A DNA stretch of 64,000 nt, from contig NZ_CP054918.1 in NCBI RefSeq assembly GCF_013364195.1, positions 558,001 through 622,000 on the forward strand. The letters are read 5' to 3'. Position 1 is the first letter of the stretch, and each line of letters opens with the position of its first letter. This document shows, in pieces, positions 16,664-25,029 of the stretch. Under the pieces are notes generated by a model. It was not told the DNA's origin, made no database searches, and saw only the letters and a program-made list of their open reading frames with translations. The DNA is from Streptomyces sp. NA04227. Lineage in GTDB: Bacteria; Actinomycetota; Actinomycetes; Streptomycetales; Streptomycetaceae. Position numbers and translations under genes: made by a program.

Positions 16664-17460
16664 TCCCCCGCGGGAACGGCCGCCTTCGGCGTCTCGTCGG
16701 TGTCCTTCACCTGCGCGTCGGGCCCGCCGACCGCGACCGACTCCAGCTCCTTGCCCTCCGCACCCTCACCGTCCGCCACAGCGGCTGCGGCCTCAGCCTC
16801 GGCAACCATCTTCGCCGTACGCCGCTTGACCACCAGGAAGGACACCAGCCCGATCACCACGGCGATGGCGAGCCCCAGGTACGAGAAGCGCTTGAGCCAC
16901 GACTCGGCCACGACGCCGACGTAGTAGATGACCGCCGTGGTACCGCCGGCCCAGACGATCCCGCCCAGGACATTGGCGACGAAGAACTTCCAGTACGGCA
17001 TCCGCAGCACACCGGCCAGCGGACCGGCGAAGATCCTCAGCAGCGCCACGAAGCGGCCGAAGAAGACGGCCCACATGCCCCAGCGCTGGAAGGAGCGTTC
17101 GGCCGCGGCGATGTGCCCGTCGCTGAAGTGCTTGGGGAACTTGCCGCCCAGCCAGGCGAGCAGTGGGCGGCCACCCTTGCGCCCGATCGCGTACCCGATG
17201 GAGTCGCCCACCACGGCGCCGACGGTCGCGCAGACGCCGACCATGACCGGGTCCACGTCACCGTGCTGCGAGGACAGCAGCGCCGCCGAGACCAGGACGA
17301 TCTCGCCGGGCAGCGGAATGCCGAGGCTCTCCAGGCCGATGACACCGGCCACGATCACATAGACCGCGACCGCGGGAATGCTGTCGAGCCACTCCTGGAC
17401 GTGCAAGGCCGGTCCCTTCAATCGGTCTCCTGCCTGGGCCACAACCGGCAAGAACCCCAA
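16660..17460 (-). CDS. DedA family membrane protein (VTT domain)
   Basis: A 266-residue membrane protein. GLESLGIPLPGEIVLVSAAL is the conserved DedA entry motif, GYAIGRKGGRPLL and FFGRFVALLRIFAGPLAGV are further family signatures, and a C-terminal transmembrane helix is followed by a long acidic tail. DedA proteins are thought to move lipid carriers such as undecaprenyl phosphate across the membrane. The start is unclear: TTG 17460, TTG 17451 and GTG 17442 are all in frame. It converges with the LysR gene, sharing CTAG stops. Confidence 0.88.
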   Translation of the reverse strand: MGFLPVVAQAGDRLKGPALHVQEWLDSIPAVAVYVIVAGVIGLESLGIPLPGEIVLVSAALLSSQHGDVDPVMVGVCATVGAVVGDSIGYAIGRKGGRPLLAWLGGKFPKHFSDGHIAAAERSFQRWGMWAVFFGRFVALLRIFAGPLAGVLRMPYWKFFVANVLGGIVWAGGTTAVIYYVGVVAESWLKRFSYLGLAIAVVIGLVSFLVVKRRTAKMVAEAEAAAAVADGEGAEGKELESVAVGGPDAQVKDTDETPKAAVPAGD

Positions 17461-17650
17461 AAGGGTCCAGGCACCCGGGGAACCTTACCTGCTGCCGGGT
17501 AACGGGCCGTGACTCGAAAGCGGACCCTCGGCGGACCCTCGGTCGACCACTCCCCGGGCCTTCTCCTGCGCGTAAACCCGTCCGCCCAGGAGAAGTTCGA
17601 GCCGTGACATGAGAGATTCGATGACAGCCCCGGCGGCCCGGGCGGCGGTC

Positions 17651-17656
17651 TAGGGT
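17651..17656 (+). promoter_or_regulatory. -10 element (TAGGGT), leaderless
   Basis: TAGGGTACG lies exactly 7 bases before ATG 17664, with no ribosome-binding site. The paralogous gene downstream has TAAGGTACG at the same distance, which supports both as promoters. Confidence 0.55.
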
Positions 17657-17663
17657 ACGGATC

Positions 17664-18626
17664 ATGTGGCCAGGACAGGAGCCGCCGTCAGGCGCGCCGA
17701 ACCCGCAGCAGCCCCAGGGCGCCCCGAACCCGTACCAGCAGCCCGGCCATCAGGCCGCGGGCGTCCCGCAGCAGTACGGGCAGCCGGTGTGGAACGCGCC
17801 CACGCAGGCGAGCACACCGGCCCCGCCGCCGGGCGGCGGCAGTCCCACCGGCAACCGCACCACGGCGATCGCCGTGACCGCGGCCGCGGTCGTGGTGGTC
17901 GCTTCCGTGGTGGCCGGTTTCCTCTACGTCGGCGGTGACGACGACAAGGCCGCGCCCCAGCCCACGATGAGCGAGTCCGGCTCGCAGCAGCCCACCGAGA
18001 ATCCACGGGGAGGCAAGGGCCTCGAACCGACGGTCCCGGGCTGGCAGGTCATCTCGGACCCGAAGCGTGGCGTCGCCTTCGACGTTCCCTCGCAGTGGGT
18101 CGCCAAGTCGCCGAGCTGGGTGACCTGGTTCGACGACGAGGCCGATCCCGAGGGGAAGCCGCTCATCGGTATGGCGGCACCGGCGTTCCACAAGGAGCGG
18201 TGGTGCTCCACCGACAACGACAGGGACGGCACCAAGGAGGACACCGCCCTCGGCGCGGCCGGGACCCGCGGCAACAACGGCTCCCGGACTCCGGAGGAAG
18301 CGGCGACGGGCGATGCCCGCAAGTGGGTCTACGGCGCCTACACACAGCCCGACAAGAAGAGCGTCAAGGTCGGCGCCCCGGAGAGTCACACCACCTCCTC
18401 CGGCCTCAAGGGCACCGTCGTCTCGGCGAGTTCGGACGGCGTGCGCAAGGAGGACAAGTGCGACAGCGAGGGCAAGGCGACCGTGTTCTCGTTCCGCAAC
18501 AAGGAGGGCGACATCCTGTCCTGGGCGTTCTTCGGCGCCAAGGGTGTCGGGGACGAGATACCTCAGGACACGGTGCTCAAGATCCTCGACACCGTACGTC
18601 TCGTGAAGAACCCGTCCGGATCCTGA
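17664..18626 (+). CDS. single-pass membrane protein with secreted domain (paralogue A)
   Basis: A 320-residue protein. The N-terminal 65 residues are Pro/Gln/Gly-rich and cytoplasmic (MWPGQEPPSG, then QQPxG repeats). A transmembrane helix follows (AIAVTAAAVVVVASVVAGFLYV, about 68-90). The extracytoplasmic domain begins PGWQVISDPKRGVAFDVP and holds two cysteines, one in HKERWCSTDN and one in KEDKCDSEG, likely disulfide-bonded. The family is common in Streptomyces and uncharacterised. The same architecture and motifs recur in the next gene, so this is a tandem duplication. The mRNA is probably leaderless. Confidence 0.8.
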   Translation: MWPGQEPPSGAPNPQQPQGAPNPYQQPGHQAAGVPQQYGQPVWNAPTQASTPAPPPGGGSPTGNRTTAIAVTAAAVVVVASVVAGFLYVGGDDDKAAPQPTMSESGSQQPTENPRGGKGLEPTVPGWQVISDPKRGVAFDVPSQWVAKSPSWVTWFDDEADPEGKPLIGMAAPAFHKERWCSTDNDRDGTKEDTALGAAGTRGNNGSRTPEEAATGDARKWVYGAYTQPDKKSVKVGAPESHTTSSGLKGTVVSASSDGVRKEDKCDSEGKATVFSFRNKEGDILSWAFFGAKGVGDEIPQDTVLKILDTVRLVKNPSGS

Positions 18627-18665
18627 GGAGGGACAGGGGTATTCCGGACGATTTTCCGGAGGGTC

Positions 18666-18701
18666 GTACCGACTGGTCCTTTTTGGTCAGACAGTCGGTA
18701 C
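18666..18701. promoter_or_regulatory. 10-bp inverted repeat between the two paralogues
   Basis: GTACCGACTG (18666-18675) and CAGTCGGTAC (18692-18701) are perfect inverted repeats with a 16-base T-rich spacer. A TTGACA follows at 18706-18711. The repeat could terminate the first gene or act as an operator at the promoter of the second. Confidence 0.45.
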
Positions 18702-18745
18702 AGCCTTGACAAGGGGCGGTGACAAAACCGTGTCCCGGGCGCCAT

Positions 18746-18751
18746 TAAGGT
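18746..18751 (+). promoter_or_regulatory. -10 element (TAAGGT), leaderless
   Basis: TAAGGTACG ends 7 bases before ATG 18759, matching the position and sequence of the element ahead of the first paralogue. No Shine-Dalgarno sequence intervenes. Confidence 0.5.
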
Positions 18752-18758
18752 ACGCCTC

Positions 18759-19799
18759 ATGTGGCCAGGACAGCAGCCGCCCGGGGGCGAGCAGAACCCG
18801 CAGGACCAGAACCCGTACCAGCAGCCGGGTTACCAGCAGCCGAATCCCTATCAGCAGCCGGGATATCAGCAGCCGAACACGTACCAGCAGCAGGGACAGC
18901 CGGGTGGCTGGAGTGCGCCCACCGTTCCGATGGGCGCTGCGGAACCGCCGGGTGGCGGGGGCGGCAAGCAGACCAAGATTGTCGCGATCGTTGCGGCCAC
19001 CGCGGTCGTCGTCGCGGCGGGCGTCACCGGGTTCCTGGTTCTCGGTGGCGACGAGGACGACGAAGCCAAGGGCGGCAAGGGCGGAAAGGGAGGCAAGGGC
19101 GGCAGCAAGCCGAGCGCTACCGCCTCCCCCACCACCCCGACCCCTCCCTCGCCCACCACGGGCGGTGACAACCCGCGCGGTGAGGAGGGCGAGGCCAAGC
19201 CGGTCATCGCGGGCTGGCAGGTCGTCGTGAACCCCAAGTGGGGCACCGCCTTCGACGTACCGAAGGACTGGGAACTCCAGTCGCCGGACACGCTCATCGG
19301 CTTCGAGGACGACAAGGCCGACGACGGCAAGCCGCTCATCACCATGTCCGCCCCGGCCTACTACAAGTCCGACTGGTGCAAGTCCGACGACGACAAGGAC
19401 GGCACCATGGACGAGACCGCCCTCGGTGCCGTCGGCACCAAGGGCGCGAACGGTGCCAAGGACGCGAACGAGGTCGCCGTCAACCAGGTCCCGTGGTGGG
19501 TCTACGGCGGCTACACGCAGCCGGACAAGAAGAGCCTGACCTACGACAAGAAAGCCAAGCCGTTCACCACGACGGCCGGTATCAAGGGCATGCTCGCCAC
19601 GGCCAAGTCGAAGAACACCCCGCAGAAGGGCAAATGCGCCAGCGACGGCAAGGCGTACACCTTCGGCTTCAAGAACTCCAACGGTGACTTCGTGGCCTGG
19701 AACCTCTACGGCGCCACGGGTGTCAAGGACGAGATCCCCGAGGCCACCATCATGAAGATCCTCGGCTCCGTCCGCCTGCACGGCACCCCGACGGGCTGA
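18759..19799 (+). CDS. single-pass membrane protein with secreted domain (paralogue B)
   Basis: A 346-residue paralogue of the preceding product. The N-terminus is a tandem array of QQPGY/QQPN units. The transmembrane helix is IVAIVAATAVVVAAGVTGFLVL at about 72-94. A Gly/Lys-rich linker (GGKGGKGGKGG) and a Thr/Pro-rich spacer lead to the secreted domain, AGWQVVVNPKWGTAFDVPKD. It shares the WxYGGYTQPDKKS motif and both cysteine positions (SDWCKSDDD, KGKCASDG) with paralogue A. A long terminator follows. Function unknown; the Pro/Gln-rich cytoplasmic tail may mediate protein contacts. Confidence 0.8.
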   Translation: MWPGQQPPGGEQNPQDQNPYQQPGYQQPNPYQQPGYQQPNTYQQQGQPGGWSAPTVPMGAAEPPGGGGGKQTKIVAIVAATAVVVAAGVTGFLVLGGDEDDEAKGGKGGKGGKGGSKPSATASPTTPTPPSPTTGGDNPRGEEGEAKPVIAGWQVVVNPKWGTAFDVPKDWELQSPDTLIGFEDDKADDGKPLITMSAPAYYKSDWCKSDDDKDGTMDETALGAVGTKGANGAKDANEVAVNQVPWWVYGGYTQPDKKSLTYDKKAKPFTTTAGIKGMLATAKSKNTPQKGKCASDGKAYTFGFKNSNGDFVAWNLYGATGVKDEIPEATIMKILGSVRLHGTPTG

Positions 19800-19830
19800 A
19801 CCGGCTCACGGATTACGGCAGTTGCTGTCC

Positions 19831-19881
19831 CGGGCCGGGGCACGGTGAACACCTTGTGGCTGTTCACCGTGCCCCGGCCCG
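19831..19881 (+). terminator. very strong hairpin terminator
   Basis: A perfect 21-bp stem (19831-19851 with 19861-19881) closes a 9-base loop, starting 32 bp after the paralogue B stop. Arms begin CGGGCCGGGG and end CCCCGGCCCG. It is one of the strongest terminators in the window. Confidence 0.85.
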
Positions 19882-20234
19882 TTGTCGTACATACCGCGGA
19901 GTGCGGGCGGCAGCCGTACCGCTGCCGCAGCGTCCCCGTACGCAACACATCACGACCGCGTACTGGCAACTGCGGCTATTCGAACTCGCGGAATTGCACG
20001 TCCGGATTCGGAATGTCCCTCTGTGTGGTGAGGCCAGCCCACTTCGGTCCCACGATCCTGTCTCCCGCGGTCCGCTGCGGACGAGACGAGTGTGCTGTCT
20101 CGGAGGCATGACGCCGGGGCACAGCCCGCGCTGCCGGCCACGGCGGATGGCGTGTGGACTCGACGCCGGAGGAGCGTGGTTCCGCCATCGCACCGGACAC
20201 CGTCCTGCCGGTGTGCGAGGTGCCCGACGCCGGC
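19882..20234. other. intergenic stretch without a supported gene
   Basis: This 353 bp stretch lies between the terminator and the sigma-factor stop. It has a somewhat lower G+C patch near 19970-20030. A minus-strand frame ends PKWAGLTTQRDIPNPDVQFR at about 19976, which might be a relic of a gene, but it lacks a convincing start or codon bias and is not called. Confidence 0.4.
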
Positions 20235-21110
20235 TCAGGTCTCGGCGGGCAGATGGATCGAGGCCAGTTTGGCCGGGTCGACGACGATGTGGATGCCGGA
20301 AATCCGGCCTTCGGTGACGGTGAAGGCGATGAGGGAGAGAGGGGTTCCGTCGGGGCGCCAGGACATGTGGCCGGGGATGCCGTTGACCAGCACGGGCCGA
20401 TGGCGGGCGACCTCGCCGGAGAACATGCGAGCCCCGGAGGCGACCTTGGTGGCGCCGAGGGTGACGATCACGCCATCGGAAGTGTCGACGGTCAGCTCCA
20501 CATTCGGGTCGAGGACACGCAACAGTGCTTCGAAGTCGCCGCTGCGGGCGGCGGCGCCGAATGCCTGGACGACCTCTCGGTGCTCGCGGCCGGAGCCCGC
20601 CGGTCGGTCCGCGGCGTGAACCTTGCGGCGGGCGCGGCTGGCGACCATCTTGGTGGCGGCGGTGGACTTGCCCAGGATCCGGCCAATTTCTTGGAACGGG
20701 ACTGCGAACATGTCGTGCAGGACGAACGCCAGGCGCTCGCTCGGGGTGAGCGAGTCGAGCACGACGAGCAGGGCGAGGCCGACCGAATCGGCCAGCGCAG
20801 CCTGCTCGTCCGGCGCGGGGTCATCGTCGGGTATCACCACGAGGTTCGCGAACTCCTGCTCGTAGGCGATTTCGGGGTGGGCTCGGCGGGATCTCAGGAG
20901 GTCCAGGCTGATTCGGCCGACCACCGTGGTCAGCCAGCCCGCCAAGTTGCCGATGGTCGCCGCGTCCTGACGGACGAGGCGCATCCAGGCTTCCTGGACC
21001 ACGTCCTCGGCGTCGGCGTGCGAGCCCAGCACGCGGTACGCGACGGCGCGCAGCCGATCGCGCTGGGCTTCGAACGCCTCGGTCACAAGGCCGGACGGGT
21101 GGGCGGTCAC
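20235..21110 (-). CDS. ECF RNA polymerase sigma factor, SigJ type
   Basis: A 291-residue extracytoplasmic-function sigma factor. Region 2 holds YRVLGSHADAEDVVQEAWMR. Region 4 holds LTPSERLAFVLHDMFAVPF followed by the HTH EIGRILGKSTAATKMVASRA. The C-terminal 110 residues form a SnoaL/NTF2-like domain, the mark of the ECF41/SigJ class, where this extension modulates activity instead of an anti-sigma factor. GTG 21110 overlaps the stop of the upstream VOC gene (GTGA), so translation is coupled. Class members usually direct transcription of an adjacent oxidoreductase or carboxymuconolactone decarboxylase; here the partner is the VOC protein. Confidence 0.9.
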   Translation of the reverse strand: MTAHPSGLVTEAFEAQRDRLRAVAYRVLGSHADAEDVVQEAWMRLVRQDAATIGNLAGWLTTVVGRISLDLLRSRRAHPEIAYEQEFANLVVIPDDDPAPDEQAALADSVGLALLVVLDSLTPSERLAFVLHDMFAVPFQEIGRILGKSTAATKMVASRARRKVHAADRPAGSGREHREVVQAFGAAARSGDFEALLRVLDPNVELTVDTSDGVIVTLGATKVASGARMFSGEVARHRPVLVNGIPGHMSWRPDGTPLSLIAFTVTEGRISGIHIVVDPAKLASIHLPAET

Positions 21111-21490
21111 GGCTTCCGCTGCTGACGGAGCGAGACCCGGTTGCCATCCGGGTCCACCGCCTCGATGCGGACCCCGAACGGATAGTCCACGGGTTCGGGC
21201 TCTTCGAAGACGACGCCGCGCTGGCGCATGATCTCGAAGTCCTTCCGCAGGTCCTCGGATTCGAGGATCAGCGGACCGGGCGCGCCCGTGCCGCCCGGCT
21301 GTCCCGCAGCCGGGGCGTGGGACCACAGGATGATCTGCACCGGGCTGTCGGGAACCCCGACGGTGAGGAAGCGTCCGTCGGGCCCGGGGAAGTCGAGCTG
21401 CTTCTCCAGACCGAGTCCCTCGGTGTAGAACTCCAGTGCGCGGTCCTGATCGGTGACGTAGATCGTCACGTACATGATCTTGTTCAGCAT
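21107..21490 (-). CDS. VOC (glyoxalase/bleomycin-resistance) family protein
   Basis: A 127-residue two-module vicinal-oxygen-chelate protein. The N-terminal module reads MYVTIYVTDQDRALEFYTEG and the second ends EAVDPDGNRVSLRQ, with the Glu expected for metal binding. It precedes and overlaps the SigJ-type sigma gene by four bases, so the two proteins are made together. It may be a target enzyme of that sigma factor or part of its signal path; that is inference. An in-frame ATG six codons in is an alternative start. Confidence 0.88.
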   Translation of the reverse strand: MLNKIMYVTIYVTDQDRALEFYTEGLGLEKQLDFPGPDGRFLTVGVPDSPVQIILWSHAPAAGQPGGTGAPGPLILESEDLRKDFEIMRQRGVVFEEPEPVDYPFGVRIEAVDPDGNRVSLRQQRKP

Positions 21491-21746
21491 CCTGCTCTCG
21501 ATTCACTCGTTGATGCGACCGTTCGTATGCGGTCGTCGCTCTCATGACGAGTGCCGGCGGAAGAAGGTAACAAGACCCGTCCGCCGTAGCGGAAACGGCA
21601 CATGCCTCCCCGCTGATGCCTGAGAAGCATCGTGCGGGCTTCGTCTCGCTCTGCCGTCCTTTGGGCCGAACAGAGGCCACGTGCCACGGGTAGAGGGCAT
21701 CAGAAACGCGAACCTACAGGAATTCGCGACGTGCGAAGTCTGCTGC

Positions 21747-22397
21747 CTAGCCGGGCCGTGTGTTGCCGGCGTCGTGGGACCAGGCCACCGCGCAGGTGAT
21801 GGAGATGCCCAGTACGTCGCTCAACACCGACGCCGGTATCTGAGCTGCAAGGAGCAGGGCTGTGTTGCGGCTGGCACGAGCGCGGATGCCGACCCTGTTG
21901 AGCCGTACTGTCAGGTGGCTCGCGGTCATGGCCTGTCCGGCGCGGCCGCCCGGGAAGAGCCAGGGACCTTACTCGTTCTGTCCCAGGACAGCGAAAGTCC
22001 GGCGGCTGTCGGCGAGTTCGAGGAGCAGTGACCCCAGCGGCTCGGGAATCTCCACCGGGCGGTATCCCAGCTGGAGCTGTACCCCTTCAGCGCCGGAAAG
22101 GATCTTGTCTGTGGTGAGCCGTGCGATGCGGGATACCGGCTGGCCGTAGAGCCACTCGTCCATGTGACCAGCGGTCCAGTTCCAGGGGTACTCCCCGCTG
22201 AAGTCGACGAACCGCCGGACCACCGACTGCCGGTCGCGGATCGTGTCGGGCTCCAGTCGCCGGCCGAGTTGCTGCTTCTCCCAGCCATCGAGCATGCCGT
22301 CCAGGACGGCATCTTCCGGATGCAACAAGAGCACGCCAGAGACCAGCTCCAACCGTGCCGATCCGGGCACCTCGAAGCCCCGTCGCACCAATCCCAC
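21747..22397 (-). pseudogene. decayed tyrosine recombinase/integrase
   Basis: Two fragments of one site-specific integrase lie in a single frame. The N-terminal part has the SAM-like core-binding signature MLDGWEKQQLGRRLEPDTI followed by VVRRFVDFSGEYPWNWTAGH. It then jumps to the catalytic-domain text SRIARLTTDKILSGAEGVQL and VEIPEPLGSLLLEL, so the middle (about 150 or more residues) is missing. An in-frame TAA at 21969-21971 separates GQNE from GPWLFPGGRAGQAMTASHL and RLNRVGIRAR, which continues the usual C-terminus. Internal deletion plus nonsense codon make it inactive. Boundaries upstream of 22397 are uncertain; 21491-21746 and 22398-22617 hold nothing I can name. Confidence 0.8.
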
Positions 22398-22617
22398 ACC
22401 CCCTGCACCTGGTGCCTGAGTCCTGCATCAGGCGCATGACGGCGATCAAGTGTCCAGCTCAGAAAGGTGACATCGCTATGCCTCAGTGCCCGTGCGAAGC
22501 GCAGATGGGTGACGTAGTCCGGTACCTCCCGTGCAGTCGATGCAATTCCCCGGCCTTCGAAGCACCTGTCGTCCGATCGCACGCCGCCACCGCCGCTAAT
22601 TCGTTTGTCAGCGGGTC

Positions 22618-23976
22618 GTGACACCGGAGATAGTCGCCCCCGTGACCCCCACTCCGCCCCGCCGCTTCTTCCGTCCGCAATGGGCGGGGCGGAACTACTC
22701 GTTGCTCACGCTGGCCACCGTGATCACCAACCTCGGCAGTCACGGCGCCCTGATCGCCGCGGCGTTCGCGGTGATCGACGCGGGTGGTGACAGCGGGGAC
22801 GTCGGTCTGGTGGCGGCGGCACGCACGCTGCCGCTGGTGCTGTTCCTGCTCATCGGCGGCGCGGTCGCGGACCGACTGCCGCGGCACCGCGTCATGGTGG
22901 CCGCCAACACCCTCAACTGCCTTTCGCAGGCCGCCTTCGCGGTACTGGTCCTGACCGGCGATCCGACGCTGTGGCAGATGATGGTCCTCACCGCGCTCGG
23001 CGGCACCGGCCAGGCGTTCTTCGCTCCCGCCTCCGAGGGCATGCTGATGTCCTCGGTCTCCGGCGAACAGGCGGGCCGCGCCTTCGCCCTGTACCGGATG
23101 GCGATGCACGGCGCGGGAATCGGCGGGGCCGCGCTCGGCGGTGCGCTGGTCGCGGCGGTGGGCCCCGGCTGGGTGCTCGCGATCGACGCCGCCGCCTTCG
23201 CCCTCGCGGGCGCGCTGCGCGCCTTCCTCGACATCGGGCACATTCCGCGCCGCGAACCCGGCGGCGGCATGCTCAGTGATCTGCGGGAAGGCTGGCGGGA
23301 GTTCATCGGACGGAGCTGGCTGTGGTCCATCGTGGCGCAGTTCTCCGTGGTGGTGGCGGTGGTCGGCGCCGCGGAGGCGGTGTACGGACCCCTGGTGGCC
23401 CGCGACGAACTCGGCGGCGCGGGACCCTGGGGCCTCGCGCTCGGCGCCTTCGGGGCGGGCACCGTCGCGGGCGCGTTCCTGATGATGCGCTGGAAACCGC
23501 GCCGGCTGCTGCTCGCGGGCACCCTGTGCACCTTCCCGCTGGCGCTGCCCTCCGCGGCGCTCGCCGTTCCGCTGCCGGTGACGGGTCTGGCCGCGGTGAT
23601 GTTCGTCAGCGGCGCGGCCATCGAGGTGTTCGGCGTCGCCTGGATCACCGCGCTGCACCAGGAGATCCCGGAGGAGAAGTTCTCCCGGGTGTCGGCCTAC
23701 GACTGGTTCGGTTCGGTCGCCATGGTGCCGCTGGCCACGGCCCTCGCGGGCCCCGTCGAGACCGCCGTGGGCCGCACCTCCGCGCTCTGGGGCTGCGCGG
23801 CCCTCGTGGTCGTGGTGACGGCCGCCGTCCTGTTCGTTCCCGAGGTGCGGACCCTGACCCGGCGGACCACCAAGGTCGCCGAGTCGTCACCTGGTCCGGC
23901 GGCCGCCGCCCGGCCCGAACCCGTCCTGGTCCAGGAGCAGTTGGCCGAGAAGCGGGACGTCTCCGGCACGGCTTGA
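22618..23976 (+). CDS. MFS transporter (MFS_3/enterobactin-exporter type)
   Basis: A 452-residue major facilitator with 12 predicted transmembrane helices. The N-terminal domain begins RNYSLLTLATVITNLGSHGA and has the loop 2-3 motif GGAVADRLPRHRVMV. The C-terminal half includes FGAGTVAGAFLMMRWKPRRL. The last 60 residues are a cytoplasmic charged tail. This subgroup usually exports siderophores or drugs. GTG 22618 is the first in-frame start; GTG 22642 is an alternative. No regulator or biosynthetic gene is adjacent, and the neighbouring upstream DNA is a decayed integrase. Confidence 0.88.
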   Translation: MTPEIVAPVTPTPPRRFFRPQWAGRNYSLLTLATVITNLGSHGALIAAAFAVIDAGGDSGDVGLVAAARTLPLVLFLLIGGAVADRLPRHRVMVAANTLNCLSQAAFAVLVLTGDPTLWQMMVLTALGGTGQAFFAPASEGMLMSSVSGEQAGRAFALYRMAMHGAGIGGAALGGALVAAVGPGWVLAIDAAAFALAGALRAFLDIGHIPRREPGGGMLSDLREGWREFIGRSWLWSIVAQFSVVVAVVGAAEAVYGPLVARDELGGAGPWGLALGAFGAGTVAGAFLMMRWKPRRLLLAGTLCTFPLALPSAALAVPLPVTGLAAVMFVSGAAIEVFGVAWITALHQEIPEEKFSRVSAYDWFGSVAMVPLATALAGPVETAVGRTSALWGCAALVVVVTAAVLFVPEVRTLTRRTTKVAESSPGPAAAARPEPVLVQEQLAEKRDVSGTA

Positions 23977-23982
23977 GTTCCA

Positions 23983-24007
23983 CCGTGCCGTGCCGTGCCG
24001 TCCCGTG
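23983..24007. repeat. five tandem CCGTG-like pentamers
   Basis: Three exact CCGTG units are followed by CCGTC and another CCGTG just after the MFS stop codon. A short microsatellite-like run of no obvious function. Confidence 0.5.
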
Positions 24008-24113
24008 TTGCGGCGCGCGCTCCCACGCAATGCTTCCGTCTGAGGCCCGCCAGCTCGCGTCCTGGCGCGGTGCGCGCTCCGGCTCGGATTTTCGGCGCCG
24101 CCCGAGCCGCGAC

Positions 24114-24962
24114 TCAGCCACCCACGCGGAAGGCTCCCGACGGCGGGGCCGGCGACGGCACCGCCGCCTCGTCCTCCACCGGCTGTGCCTGCCCCATGAA
24201 TTCCCGTACCTCCTCGTCGTCCAGGACGCGGGCGGCGAAGGCGTCCGCGGCGGCGCGGCGGGACAGGGCCGGGATGTCGATCTCGCGCTGCGCGGCCACG
24301 AGTACCGCGTTGCCGAAACGGCGGCCACGCAGCAGGGAGGGTTCGGCGATCAGCGCGAGACGGCCGAAGACCGTACCGAAGGTCGCGAGCTGGGAGCGCA
24401 GGAAGTCGAAGGGAGTGCCGTCGGCGAGGTTCGCCGCGTAGAGCCCGTCCGGGCGCAGGGCCGCGGCGGCCAGGCGCGCGTACGGCAGCGTGGTCAGATG
24501 CGCCGGTATGTGCGAGCCGCCGAAGACGTCGGCGAGGATCAGGTCCGCACTGTCCGGGGCCGCCGTCTCCAGCCAGTCGCGGGCGTCGGCGGTGTGGGTG
24601 CGCAGCGTGATGCCGTCCGAGAACGGCAGGTGCTCGGCGACCAGCTCGACCAGCGCCCGGTCCGCTTCCACCACCTGCTGCCGGGAGCCGGGGCGGGTCG
24701 CCTCCACGTAGCGGGGCAGGGTCAGGGCGCCGCCGCCGAGGTGGATCACGTCCAGCGCGCGGCCCGGTTCCGCGGCGGTGTCGACGACGTGGCCGAGGCG
24801 ACGTGCGTACTCGAACTCCAGGTGGCCGGGCTCGTCGAGGTCGACGTAGGACTGCGGCGAGCCGTCAATGGTGAGCAGCCAGGCGCGCGGCCGGTCCACA
24901 TCGGGCATCAGCTTGGCGGTACCGAAGTCGACGGCGCGGGTCACCGGTGTCTGCTCGTCCAC
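24114..24962 (-). CDS. spermidine synthase-like methyltransferase-fold protein
   Basis: A 282-residue protein with the polyamine-synthase Rossmann fold. DVIHLGGGALTLPRYVEAT gives the nucleotide-binding glycine loop and QQVVEADRALVELVAEHL the acidic residue after strand beta-2. DLILADVFGGSHIPAHLTT replaces the canonical polyamine-binding DxxD region, so true spermidine synthase activity is doubtful. Such fused or stand-alone SpeE-like proteins are common in actinomycetes with unknown substrate. GTG 24962 sits directly after GGAGGA with very short spacing. The C-terminus is a Pro/Ala-rich tail. Confidence 0.8.
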   Translation of the reverse strand: MDEQTPVTRAVDFGTAKLMPDVDRPRAWLLTIDGSPQSYVDLDEPGHLEFEYARRLGHVVDTAAEPGRALDVIHLGGGALTLPRYVEATRPGSRQQVVEADRALVELVAEHLPFSDGITLRTHTADARDWLETAAPDSADLILADVFGGSHIPAHLTTLPYARLAAAALRPDGLYAANLADGTPFDFLRSQLATFGTVFGRLALIAEPSLLRGRRFGNAVLVAAQREIDIPALSRRAAADAFAARVLDDEEVREFMGQAQPVEDEAAVPSPAPPSGAFRVGG

Positions 24963-25029
24963 TCCTCCATTGTGCGCCGGGGCGGCGGACGGCGCGGGCT
25001 CAGGGGCCCACGGTCGTACGGCGGGCTCG

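Noticed and set aside
19976..20200. Minus-strand frame of 74 codons near the sigma-factor gene
   Set aside because: Composition and start signals are unconvincing; no recognised family.
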